Shown one piece after another: positions 17,313 to 25,380 of a DNA stretch of 34,732 nt. The position numbers and the translations under genes are program-made. This DNA comes from Pirellulales bacterium (GTDB lineage Bacteria > Planctomycetota > Planctomycetia > Pirellulales > JADZDJ01), in the NCBI GenBank assembly GCA_020851115.1, contig JADZDJ010000162.1, forward strand, positions 1 to 34,732. Reading direction: 5' to 3'. The notes under the pieces are model-generated. The model was not told where the DNA came from. It ran no database searches and worked only from the letters and a program-made list of their open reading frames with translations. Within the stretch, counting starts at the first letter, position 1. Every line of letters starts with the position of its first letter.

Positions 17313-17326
17313 GGTTCAGGCTTCAG
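17313..17326. repeat. Two heptads in the csrA leader
   Basis: GGTTCAG followed by GCTTCAG, sharing the consensus of the mnmG and fliW-upstream tracts. It lies between fliW and csrA and is transcribed in their shared unit, if they share one. Confidence 0.5.
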
Positions 17327-17372
17327 AACTTTGATGGATAGTTCTTGTTCGCAACCTAATCCCGGAATTCTA

Positions 17373-17813
17373 CTAAGCACTCTTCCGCAGCGCCATCGGC
17401 TCGGGTGTGAGTGGAAATTGCAGCGGCAAATCTCCGTTGGTAATTACCTGGCGACCGACGCGGCGCTTGAGGTTGATCACCAGCGGGGCCTTCAAATTCA
17501 ATGTAATGCCACGGTCGTTCTTGCCAACGACCGCCAACACCTGCGCTTCCTTCACCTCGTTCAACTCCAGCGGCAATAGCTCGCCACGCGACACTCGCAC
17601 TTGGTAATCGGGCACAAAGCGCCTCGGACTGACCACGGCTAGTGCCAATTCTGGCTGTGCGGTGCTTTGCAACCAACCGAGCGCTTCGTTTTCTGTGTCG
17701 GCCAAGAGAACCCAGTGACGAGCATGTTCCAATCCCAGCAGGCCGGTGGGAAAGTGAATCAGGTCATCTGGCTCCATCTCAACGTCGCCGAATCGTGTCG
17801 TTTCGAGCTTCAT
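17373..17813 (-). CDS. fliW: Flagellar assembly factor FliW
   Basis: FliW binds CsrA and flagellin in a partner switch that couples flagellin synthesis to export. The 146-residue product begins KLETTRFGDVEME, then DLIHFPTGLLGLEHARHWVLL, contains LGWLQSTAQPELALAVVSP, and ends in the FliW-type region ITLNLKAPLVINLKRRVGRQVI. Length is normal for the family. The start has GGAGG six bases upstream. Its pairing with csrA implies a flagellated cell. Confidence 0.95.
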   Translation of the reverse strand: MKLETTRFGDVEMEPDDLIHFPTGLLGLEHARHWVLLADTENEALGWLQSTAQPELALAVVSPRRFVPDYQVRVSRGELLPLELNEVKEAQVLAVVGKNDRGITLNLKAPLVINLKRRVGRQVITNGDLPLQFPLTPEPMALRKSA

Positions 17814-17832
17814 GTGGACCTCCTGTCCATTA

Positions 17833-17899
17833 AGGGGTCAGGGTATAGAGTTCAGGAGAGAACCCAATTGCACTGACTGAATCCCGTACCCTGAACCCT
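17833..17899. repeat. Inverted pair of heptad triplets upstream of fliW
   Basis: The left arm (17835-17855) reads GGGTCAG, GGTATAG, AGTTCAG. The right arm (17877-17897) reads CTGAATC, CCGTACC, CTGAACC, whose reverse complement is GGTTCAG, GGTACGG, GATTCAG. The arms, ~23 bp each and separated by 21 bp, could form a stem-loop. The same GGTTCAG consensus occurs inside mnmG. Confidence 0.7.
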
Positions 17900-18106
17900 C
17901 CTTTGCCGTGCCCGGCCGCGGATTCCATCGCGGTTTTCCGCAACACACCAGTTACATCGGCTAGCACTTTCGGCGACCAAGAGAAATTTGCTTGGATGTG
18001 GCAAACTAACGAACGTGGCGATTATGTGCCGTAAGCGCGATATTCAAGCGTGGGGCGAATTGTGCGGCCTGCGGGAAGTCGGCAAGCAAGCCAGCAAAGT
18101 TCGAGA

Positions 18107-19585
18107 TCAATGGGCGGCACTTTGCGAAGCTTCTGCTTCTCCTCCGCCGGCGTTCCAGGTGGGCGCTCGCCCGTCGCTTTCGACCACGGCCCGGCGCAAT
18201 TGCACGATAAAAGTCGCGCCTTCTCCGGGCGAACCGCCAGCGCGAATGGTGCCGCCGTATAGAGTCACGATCGCGTGACAAATGCTCAAACCTAAACCAC
18301 TGCCGTGCAAGGGATTGTCGCGCTGCCGAGCTTTGTCGCCGCGGTAAAATCGGTCGAAAATGTGTGAGAGATCCTCCGCCGAAATACCGGGGCCGCTATC
18401 GCTAACTCGCAGCGTGGCCATCGGACTATCCGGCTCGCTTGTTACTTCAACCTTAACCCAACCACCGGAATGATTGAACTTTAGGGCATTGTCGATCAGG
18501 TTGTTGACAACCTGTCGCAGTCGTAGGGCATTGCCAAAAACTAGGGTGCGATCGAGCCGGTCGATGCAAAGATCGATTCCGCGCTCTTCCGCGGCACCAC
18601 GGAACATTTCGACCGATCGGACGACGACTTGGCCCAAGTCCACGGCCTCGATCGGCGACTGGGTACCGGCCATTTCAACTTCGGCGAGAGTCAGCAATTG
18701 ATTCACAAGCACTCGCAAGGCCCCACATTCTTCGGCGATCTCACCCAACAGGTCGTGATATTCGCGCGGCGTCCGGCCGGCGGTAAGTGCCACCTCCACC
18801 GAGCTTTGCACCGCCGCCAACGGCGAGCGCAATTCGTGAGCGGCGTTAGCGAGGAATTGGCGATGCCGGTCGATGTACGCGGCAATGCGGTCGAGCAGTC
18901 CGTTGATGGTGTCCGAGAGCCTGTCGAGTTCGTCGCCGCTGCCGCGAATGGGAAGGCGCTCGTTCATCCGATCGGGACGCAATGCTGCGGCAGTACGGTG
19001 CATGTCCGCTAGCGGTCGCGTGGCACGCCCGGCCAGCCAGTATCCTCCCAATGGTGACAACACTAGGATAAATCCGCCGACCAGCACAATGATTCCCGTC
19101 AGTCGAGAAACGTCTTGCTCGATAAAATCCAACGACTTGCCGATCCAAACTCGGTATTCTGAACCACTCGGTAAATGGACGCTTTCGCTTGCCAGTCGAT
19201 AATTGTCGATTGTCATCATCCGCGCCGCCCCCGATGAGGCCACTGAGGGTAATTCCAAATTGGGAGCACCATCGGTTGTCCAGGCATTTTCTTCGTTCGG
19301 GCCAATCAGGCGAACAAACATGTTTTGAGCTTTGTGCCCCTCGGCCTTTCGCTCCAGTTCACCAATAATCTGTTTCTGGGAAAGGTCGAGCCGTTCAATC
19401 GTAAGTTTAATTTCCTGGGCGTCGCCGCGCAGTTGCTGGTCGGTCTCGCTTAGCAGGGTCACTCGCAATCCTTCGCGCAGGGCAACCAGCGAGGCAATGG
19501 CGGTCAACAGAACGACCGCCGAATTCCAGAGCGTGAGGCGGAACCGCAGCGAGCGGTAGATGTGCTTAAACTGCTCGAATCGCAT
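18107..19585 (-). CDS. Membrane sensor histidine kinase (HAMP, HisKA, HATPase)
   Basis: The product is 492 residues. TM1 is ~17-36, an extracytoplasmic sensor ~37-161, TM2 ~162-185, and a HAMP linker starts GRATRPLADMHRTAAALRPD. The dimerisation domain carries His250 (ANAAHELRSPLAA). The ATPase domain has NNLIDNALKF, VSDSGPGIS, IFDRFYRGD and GSGLGLSICHAIV. Overall it resembles the CusS/heavy-metal class of OmpR-partner kinases, but the ligand is not deducible. Its start overlaps the response regulator by 20 bp, so the two are translationally coupled. Confidence 0.94.
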   Translation of the reverse strand: MRFEQFKHIYRSLRFRLTLWNSAVVLLTAIASLVALREGLRVTLLSETDQQLRGDAQEIKLTIERLDLSQKQIIGELERKAEGHKAQNMFVRLIGPNEENAWTTDGAPNLELPSVASSGAARMMTIDNYRLASESVHLPSGSEYRVWIGKSLDFIEQDVSRLTGIIVLVGGFILVLSPLGGYWLAGRATRPLADMHRTAAALRPDRMNERLPIRGSGDELDRLSDTINGLLDRIAAYIDRHRQFLANAAHELRSPLAAVQSSVEVALTAGRTPREYHDLLGEIAEECGALRVLVNQLLTLAEVEMAGTQSPIEAVDLGQVVVRSVEMFRGAAEERGIDLCIDRLDRTLVFGNALRLRQVVNNLIDNALKFNHSGGWVKVEVTSEPDSPMATLRVSDSGPGISAEDLSHIFDRFYRGDKARQRDNPLHGSGLGLSICHAIVTLYGGTIRAGGSPGEGATFIVQLRRAVVESDGRAPTWNAGGGEAEASQSAAH

Positions 19586-20237
19586 AGCCGCGGCCGCGAA
19601 CCGTTTGGAGTGTCGATTCCTTTTGACCTTTGTCGAGTTTACTGCGCAGCCGGTTCACATGCACCTCAATGACGTTGGTGGTGCCTTCCCAATCGAAATC
19701 CCAAAGATGTTCGCACAGCATCTTGCGCGTGACAACCTGCCCTGCATATCGCATCAACAGTTCGAGCAGACTGTACTCGGTGGGGGTCAAATCGATATCC
19801 CGCACCCCGTGCTGGACTCGCCGAGTGCTCAAATCAAGCGTCAAATCACCTACCTTCAATACTGCCGGCGGCCGGTCGCTCGATCGTCGGCGCACAGCTT
19901 CCAACCTGGCCAGTAGCTCGGCGAACGCAAAGGGCTTGACGAGATAATCATCGGCCCCGCAATTGAGACCATCGACTCGGTTTTCAATCGAGCCAAGCGC
20001 CGTTAGCACGACAACTGGGACTCTCAGGCCCTGGCCGCGAAGTTCCGTCAGCAGCTCCAAACCCGATTTGCCGGGCAACATCAAATCCAGCACAATTGCG
20101 TCATATCGCTGCGTCAACGCCTCGTGCAAGCCCCGAATGCCGTCTTTCACCCAAGTGCAATCGTGCTTGGCTTCCACGAGGCCTTTTTGCAGCGACTTAC
20201 CAACGACCGCGTCGTCTTCAACTACCAAGACGTTCAT
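19566..20237 (-). CDS. OmpR/PhoB-family response regulator
   Basis: The product is 223 residues. The receiver has VVEDDAVVGK at the acidic pocket, phospho-acceptor Asp in IVLDLMLPGKSG (near 51) and KPF with the conserved Lys near 102. The C-terminal winged helix spans LTPTEYSLLELLMRYAGQVVTRKMLCEHLW to the hairpin TVRGRGYAIRAV. First gene of the two-gene unit with the kinase at 18107-19585, its evident partner. No clear ribosome-binding site is visible before ATG 20237. Confidence 0.94.
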   Translation of the reverse strand: MNVLVVEDDAVVGKSLQKGLVEAKHDCTWVKDGIRGLHEALTQRYDAIVLDLMLPGKSGLELLTELRGQGLRVPVVVLTALGSIENRVDGLNCGADDYLVKPFAFAELLARLEAVRRRSSDRPPAVLKVGDLTLDLSTRRVQHGVRDIDLTPTEYSLLELLMRYAGQVVTRKMLCEHLWDFDWEGTTNVIEVHVNRLRSKLDKGQKESTLQTVRGRGYAIRAV

Positions 20238-20399
20238 AGGAAATAATGAGGCAAGTGGGTTACAGCCGCTGAAATTCTACGGCGCGGTGCTGCAAGTTAC
20301 AACAACAATCGTCGCCGGGATCCTAATCCTACGGAATGAACGGCTGGGCGGATGGATGGATTCCTCGCCGATAGCTGGCGGCCTCCGCCGCTCGATTCA

Positions 20400-21061
20400 T
20401 TACTTTTCGGTAAGACGTTCTTCAACCACTCCCTGGGACTCCGAGCGTGCGATTGCTCGCGGGGCCATCATGACCACGACTGCCTGCACAATCAGCGCAA
20501 AGGCGGCCCAGCCGGTCGGCCGTATTTTCTCTCGAAGCCAAAGAAAATTGAACGCTACGAATACCGCGATCGTAATAATCTCTTGAAGGATCTTCAGTTG
20601 CGGCGCACTGAACCGGCACTTCCACCAGCGGCTCACGGTAGCGGAAGGCATCAGGGCCAGCGCTAACTTTAGAGGAAATAGGCAGTTACCCAATCCACGC
20701 AACTTCAATTGCGAAAGGACGGCAATTTGGTATGTGCGATGTACATTTCCGGGTTTGCCATACACGGTATTGTCATTCATTGCAATTGAGACCTGGGAAA
20801 GTTTGGAATACCGCATATTCTCCAGTCATATCTAAAAGTACGCGCTGGCCCTGCGGAAGGCATGCTCCCGCCCGCAGCTTGTTCGATGGTATCGCTATGC
20901 CCCAAGCGATTAGCAGGAACCTGCAGCATATATTCCGGCAAGGCAGTCAACCAACTCACCAGTATTGCGACCAAGAGAGGAGTTGATTTGTACCTCAAGT
21001 GGCCATACCACGCGGCCGTCATAAACGCATTTGAGCAGATGAGCAGCATGGCTGTCCGCAC
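20400..21061 (-). pseudogene. DUF486 (DMT-type) membrane protein gene interrupted by a miniature transposable element
   Basis: The N-terminal half (GTG 21061, GGAG eight bases upstream) encodes RTAMLLICSNAFMTAAWYGHL, LLVAILVSWLTALPEYMLQVPANRLGH. The C-terminal half (from ~20618 to 20400) encodes FSAPQLKILQEIITIAVFVAFNFLWLRE. These two pieces match the DUF486 four-helix membrane family, whose members are ~110 residues. A 202-bp element at 20652-20853 plus its 10-bp target duplication shifts the frame. Removing the element and one duplicate joins the halves in frame through MPSATVSRWWKC. The gene is therefore probably inactivated recently. Even the restored protein has ~20 extra residues in the mid-loop. 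Confidence 0.8.
20652..20853. mobile_element. 202-bp miniature inverted-repeat element (MITE), possibly IS4-family derived
   Basis: The ends are perfect 12-bp inverted repeats, CAGGGCCAGCGC (20652-20663) and GCGCTGGCCCTG (20842-20853), extended imperfectly by (T)AACTTT(T)AGA. Exact 10-bp direct repeats CGGAAGGCAT flank it (20642-20651 and 20854-20863). No transposase is encoded, so it must have moved in trans. A 10-bp duplication and an end of the type C..GGC..AACTT suggest the IS4/IS231 group, which is a tentative assignment. Confidence 0.82.
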
Positions 21062-21410
21062 GAGGAATCTCCGAAGTTGGGGCGAATACTTGCAATGGCA
21101 AAGAAATACGTTGCGTTGACAAAACGAAACAATTTGGCGGAATTGTGGGCGCATTCCACGATGAATTTTCCCCACATCGCAAAAAATACCTACTTCGGCG
21201 TCAATGAGAAGGCGAAACAATTCGCGAAACTCGATGAAAACTCGTATAATAGAGGAATCGTAAATCCCTGCTTGAATGGTCGAAATTCGTTTTCGGCATA
21301 TGGGATGCAGAAGTTCGCCAGAGGTGTCGAATACGGTTAGTTCTGGTGTCCGGCACGCAACTTCTTGTCGTCAGATTGACGACTCCCTCTTTCGCACAGG
21401 AGTATCAGCC
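21062..21410. other. Divergent intergenic region between the DUF486 pseudogene and the YXWGXW gene
   Basis: I see no separate gene in this ~350 bp. It carries a clear TATAAT at 21245-21250 reading rightward, with a poor -35, and the AGGAG ribosome-binding site for ATG 21411. Confidence 0.45.
21222..21250 (+). promoter_or_regulatory. Candidate promoter for the YXWGXW-repeat gene
   Basis: TATAAT at 21245-21250 is perfect. Upstream TTCGCG, 18 bp away, is a weak -35. Transcription from about 21257 would give a ~150-base leader before ATG 21411. Confidence 0.35.
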
Positions 21411-22994
21411 ATGCGGACATCAATTCCGTTGGCAGCAGCGGCAGTCACAACCGTGGTTTCGTTGATTGGCTTCTTCGGATTGCCGGAGGCCGGTCTTGCC
21501 CAAATTGGGAATGTGCCGCCAACTCCAGTCCCTGCCGATTCGTCGCTAGACGATCCGACCGAGCCAGCGCGCGCCGATGGCGGTGCCAACTTGAGGGGCG
21601 CCGAAGTACTAACCCGCGGCCCAGTTCACGAGGCATTTGCCAGTCCAACGCCGCTCGACCCTCAAGCGACTCCGACAATCAAGCGTAAGCCTCCTGATTC
21701 GATTGAAGAAGTTCCGCCCGACGAGCAACCCGATGGCGACCATGTTGTCTGGATCCCCGGCTATTGGTCATGGGACGACGAGCGCAACGATTTTATTTGG
21801 GTCAGCGGCCTCTATCGGAACGCCCCGCCGAACCAGACATGGGTTCCAGGTTGCTGGAACGAAGTGTCCGATGGCTACCAATGGACGCCGGGATTTTGGA
21901 CGTCGGCAAAACAGGATGCTGTGACGTATTTGGATACAGCGCCGCCAGCGTCGTTGGAATCTGGCCCTTCCAGTCCTTCGCCTTCCGACGATCACTTTTG
22001 GATACCCGGTTGTTGGATCTATCAAGACATTCGTTATGTCTGGCGACCAGGATATTGGTCGGCGGCGCAACCCAATTGGGTGTGGGTGCCAGCTCACTAT
22101 CAATGGAGTCTTGGCGGGTACATTTTCGTTCCAGGCTATTGGGACTTCTTGCCGGTTTCTCGCGGTTTTCTGTTTGCGCCCGTCTATTTCACTCAGCCGA
22201 TTTATTATCAGCCAGCGTTCGTCTTTCGCCCGGCAGTCGTGATTGATTCCGGATTCTTCTCCGCCAACCTATTTTGCCGCCCATCATTTTGTAATTACTA
22301 CTTTGGCGATTATTTCGGCGTGCAATACTCGAATGTTGGGTTTCGCCCATGGTTTTCGGTCGCTGTCGGCATCGGCGGCAGACCCTGCTACGATCCTTTT
22401 TTTACCTACTATAACTGCCACAACCGGCATCACGACCGCGATTGGCTGGTTCATGCGCAGCGCCGCTATGACCAATTGCGCCACGACGAGCATCTGCGAC
22501 CGCCACACACGTTTGTCGCCGCCCACAACGACACTCGGCGAGCAGGTCGTGCAAACCAAGGCAGCCACGAAGCGATAGCGAAGGCTCTGAGCGACGTGAA
22601 GCGCGATGGCGGCACTGGCGATGTGAAAGCACGCACCGTCAATCTTGCCGACCGCGGCAAGTTTATCAAACAAGCAGCGGAGCTAAGAGATTTTGCCAAA
22701 CATCGGAAGGAAGTGGAAAAGAAGTTCGATTTATCGCAAACCGATCGCAACGCGGATCGTCATCGCGCTAGCAATGCTGGGGCGGTCGCGAAGTCACCTG
22801 ACAGGAATATGAGGCTGCCAGCGCTGGCCAAAATCGATTCGCCGGCGCTCGATCGCAACAAATTGGCCGGCGACAAATTGGGCCATTCAACCGACGCGGC
22901 CAGGAAGGTAGGTTCGCACGATCGCCCGACGCCCGCAACAGGGCCACGACGGGACGATGAACTTCGGCTTAAAGTAGGCGGCTCGAACGCCTAG
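21411..22994 (+). CDS. Secreted YXWGXW-repeat protein, ends at an in-frame TAG
   Basis: The product is 527 residues to the TAG. A signal peptide (MRTSIPLAAAAVTTVVSLIGFFGLPEAGLAQ) has AGGAG eight bases before the ATG. Residues ~110-260 carry tryptophan repeats of the YXWGXW type: HVVWIPGYWSWDDER, IWVSGLYR, TWVPGCWNEVSDGYQWTPGFW, HFWIPGCW, YVWRPGYW and WVWVPAHYQW. A tyrosine/phenylalanine-rich segment follows, then a long polar disordered tail. The same reading frame continues immediately after the TAG (22992-22994) for 424 further sense codons of identical character. The ancestral gene therefore probably ran 21411-24269 (~950 residues). The function of such envelope proteins is not known to me. 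Confidence 0.85.
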   Translation: MRTSIPLAAAAVTTVVSLIGFFGLPEAGLAQIGNVPPTPVPADSSLDDPTEPARADGGANLRGAEVLTRGPVHEAFASPTPLDPQATPTIKRKPPDSIEEVPPDEQPDGDHVVWIPGYWSWDDERNDFIWVSGLYRNAPPNQTWVPGCWNEVSDGYQWTPGFWTSAKQDAVTYLDTAPPASLESGPSSPSPSDDHFWIPGCWIYQDIRYVWRPGYWSAAQPNWVWVPAHYQWSLGGYIFVPGYWDFLPVSRGFLFAPVYFTQPIYYQPAFVFRPAVVIDSGFFSANLFCRPSFCNYYFGDYFGVQYSNVGFRPWFSVAVGIGGRPCYDPFFTYYNCHNRHHDRDWLVHAQRRYDQLRHDEHLRPPHTFVAAHNDTRRAGRANQGSHEAIAKALSDVKRDGGTGDVKARTVNLADRGKFIKQAAELRDFAKHRKEVEKKFDLSQTDRNADRHRASNAGAVAKSPDRNMRLPALAKIDSPALDRNKLAGDKLGHSTDAARKVGSHDRPTPATGPRRDDELRLKVGGSNA

Positions 22995-22997
22995 GAC

Positions 22998-24269
22998 TTG
23001 GACCGCGGCCGGGCGGCAATCAATCAATCGGCGACAGATGCGAAAAAGCCCCGCGGCGAAGAACATCGCACCGATGGCCCTGGGCGCAACGAAATTACCG
23101 CTGGAATCGAAAAGAAGCAAGTGGACCCTGCCAGCGCGGGTAAGGAGCCGATCAATCGCGCACCTGAATCGAACAAGTCAGCCAATCGCGAGATAACGAA
23201 TCGTCCTGCGCTCACCCAGTCTGATACTGCCAATCGCCGGTCGACAGAAAACAATGTCATTCCACGAAAAGCAACGAGTGGCCCCAAGAATCCGTCCGAT
23301 CGGCCTCCCAATAGGTCGCCGCCGACTTCCGCCGCTCCGGGCGACAATGCGATCGGACTGTCCCGCTCAGGGGGTGCTATATCGGGATCGAATCGCGACG
23401 ACCGCAACGGTCAGCACACAAAGCGGCAGCCGGACAGGCCGAACGAGACCAATCCGCCGCGATCGAATGTCGATCTCTCCACGAATTCACCCGATTTATC
23501 CAGTGTCACTCGGAGCGTCGACGAACAACTCAAAACACAGCGAGAAGCTCGCGAGACTAAAAAAGATCCGTGGGCCGAACGTGTGCGCGATGTAGTCCGC
23601 GGCGCTCCGCGCGAAAATTCGGATGCCAATGCACCTCGCCGCGATGCCGCGTCAGACGATCCGCGATTGGGCACCTCCACTCCGAGAGAGCAAGGCCTCA
23701 CGCAATCGAGCCATCGAGGCCCAGCACTCGATTCGACGAGTGGCCCAAATGCCCCAGACGAAGGCCAGCGGGCGGAGTCTCGGCGAAGCTTTGCAACGTC
23801 TCAAAACGAGGCTAATCGACGGCGCAATCAAGACCAGAACCCGCCCGGGCCCGAATTAGGTGGTGCTCAACCGGGCCGAAGCCCACGCTCGAATTACGAC
23901 AGCCTGCTGCAACACGGACAAACGCTTAGCCGCGGCAGCGTTCGCGAGCGGCCGGGAGCGGTCGATCAAGACGGAAACATCGATCCGCGAAAGGCGAAAG
24001 ACCCCATCGGCTCGATCGGCTACGGCGCATCTCCCCAACGATTCGGCGCGCTGCGGGCATTCGGACCGCTGGGCCAGCCCTCCGGCGCTGGTCGAGGAAC
24101 TGCTGCCGGCGCCGATCGACAATCCTCTCCAGGTGGTTTAATGAGCGGCGGCCTGCCGCGCTGGCAAACGTCGTCTCGCCCGCAGTTGCCGCACCTTCCG
24201 CACCGCTTTGGTCCGTCGCGGAACACCGATCCGACAAGCCGCACCTACGATCCAAACCGCGGATATTAA
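22998..24269 (+). pseudogene. In-frame continuation of the YXWGXW protein beyond an amber codon
   Basis: The frame is the same as 21411-22994 and resumes one codon after TAG; a TTG at 22998 could serve as a start. The ~423 residues are very polar and rich in R, N, P, S, D and G, with no hydrophobic or catalytic segment. They match the tail of the upstream product in composition. No ribosome-binding site precedes TTG 22998, so independent translation is unlikely. It is either reached by readthrough or is the lost tail of a nonsense-mutated gene. The lack of any stop over 1.27 kb suggests the mutation is recent or tolerated. Confidence 0.6.
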
Positions 24270-24613
24270 TGGTCAATGGCGTACCTGATCGGCACGGCGG
24301 ACCGCGCCAACGATTGTTGTTGTCCGTGCATGTTATCGCATGTATAGGTACCTGCCAGGAGGTTCGAGATTAAAAAATGGGATGGGGGTTGCCGAGCGGG
24401 GATCGGATCACGAAAACACGAAAGAACGCAGCGGCTGCTTGCCCGGTTGCCGCGTGGCATTGCAATATGGCACACGAGAGGATAATTTCGGAGGTCGATG
24501 GCCGGCTTGCGTGGCCCCTGGCCCATGCTACGCTGCCGCTGTCCGAAAGTTCCGGGCTATCGCAGGTCGAGTTACTTCATCCAGCGAAAGAGATACCCAA
24601 TTGGAGCAATCCC
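24270..24613. other. Leader region of the lipoprotein gene
   Basis: No gene is visible. The longest frame (from 24377) only extends the lipoprotein with unlikely residues. The stretch contains the second copy of the 35-bp repeat (24563-24597) and the GGAG site at 24603-24606. Confidence 0.45.
24563..24597 (+). repeat. Copy 2 of a 35-bp dispersed repeat
   Basis: It matches 14865-14899 at 30 of 35 positions, sharing GTCGAGTTACTT and AAAGAGAT. This copy ends 16 bp before the lipoprotein ATG, inside its leader, so it could carry a promoter or regulatory site. Confidence 0.6.
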
Positions 24614-25186
24614 ATGCCGACCTTCCCGCCTCGGCTTGTCGCGGTCGGATTGATGATCGCCGCGTGTGCATGTACCGGCTGTGTTTCCAGCCTCAAGCCC
24701 CTGTCCGACGAAAAGGCATCGACGCCCGATGAGCGGCTGCTTGGCACTTGGGAATTTGAAGACAAAGAAACGATGGAGAAGCACACGATCGTCGTGGAAC
24801 GCAAGCAAGATGCCGCGAAGGTTTTGCGAGCCTCCGCCATCGAAAAGGGCAAGCAGGAATCGGCCGACTTGTTGATTACCAAGATCGGCAATGATCATTT
24901 TGTCAGCGTCGGCAACAAGGATGGCCAAGGAGTGATGAAGTACACCATTGCCAAGTACGAATTGGCCGACGGCAACACGCTGAATTTCTGGGGCTTCGAG
25001 ACTGAGTTTTTCGCGAAGGCCGTGGAAAACAATGAACTGAAAGGAACGGTGAAACAAGATTTGTTCAAAGAAGTCACGCTCGATGATACGCCAGAGAACT
25101 TGCGCAAGTTTATCGAAAAAAACGGAGCCCAGTGCTTCACGAAAGAGACGGCGATGACGATCAAACGATTGAAAGGCGGCAAGTAG
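24614..25186 (+). CDS. Hypothetical lipoprotein
   Basis: The product is 190 residues. The N-terminus has a basic residue, a hydrophobic run and a lipobox (ACTGC) with the lipidated Cys near residue 22. The mature part is soluble and charged. It has LGTWEFEDKETMEKHTIVVERK, VSVGNKDGQGVMKYTIAKYEL and a Lys-rich end. Its beta-rich pattern with alternating GTWE and TIVV strands recalls lipocalin-like TIGR-type planctomycete proteins, but I cannot name a family. ATG 24614 is supported by GGAG seven bases upstream and by the signal peptide; the longer frame from 24377 is not. Confidence 0.75.
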   Translation: MPTFPPRLVAVGLMIAACACTGCVSSLKPLSDEKASTPDERLLGTWEFEDKETMEKHTIVVERKQDAAKVLRASAIEKGKQESADLLITKIGNDHFVSVGNKDGQGVMKYTIAKYELADGNTLNFWGFETEFFAKAVENNELKGTVKQDLFKEVTLDDTPENLRKFIEKNGAQCFTKETAMTIKRLKGGK

Positions 25187-25380
25187 CTGCACAAGCTTGG
25201 CCTTCGGCTCCTTGATGGTCGGCTAAAGATTGATCGGCGGCGTCCGCGGAACGACGACGACGCAAAGCAGCCAGCCTCCAGTTATTCATCGCGCTGCACC
25301 GAGAGAAGGCAACGCGCGCGGTGCGTTCATCGCGCGGTTGGTTGATCGATGCTCGATCGAATCATTGTCTCCCAAGAAAA

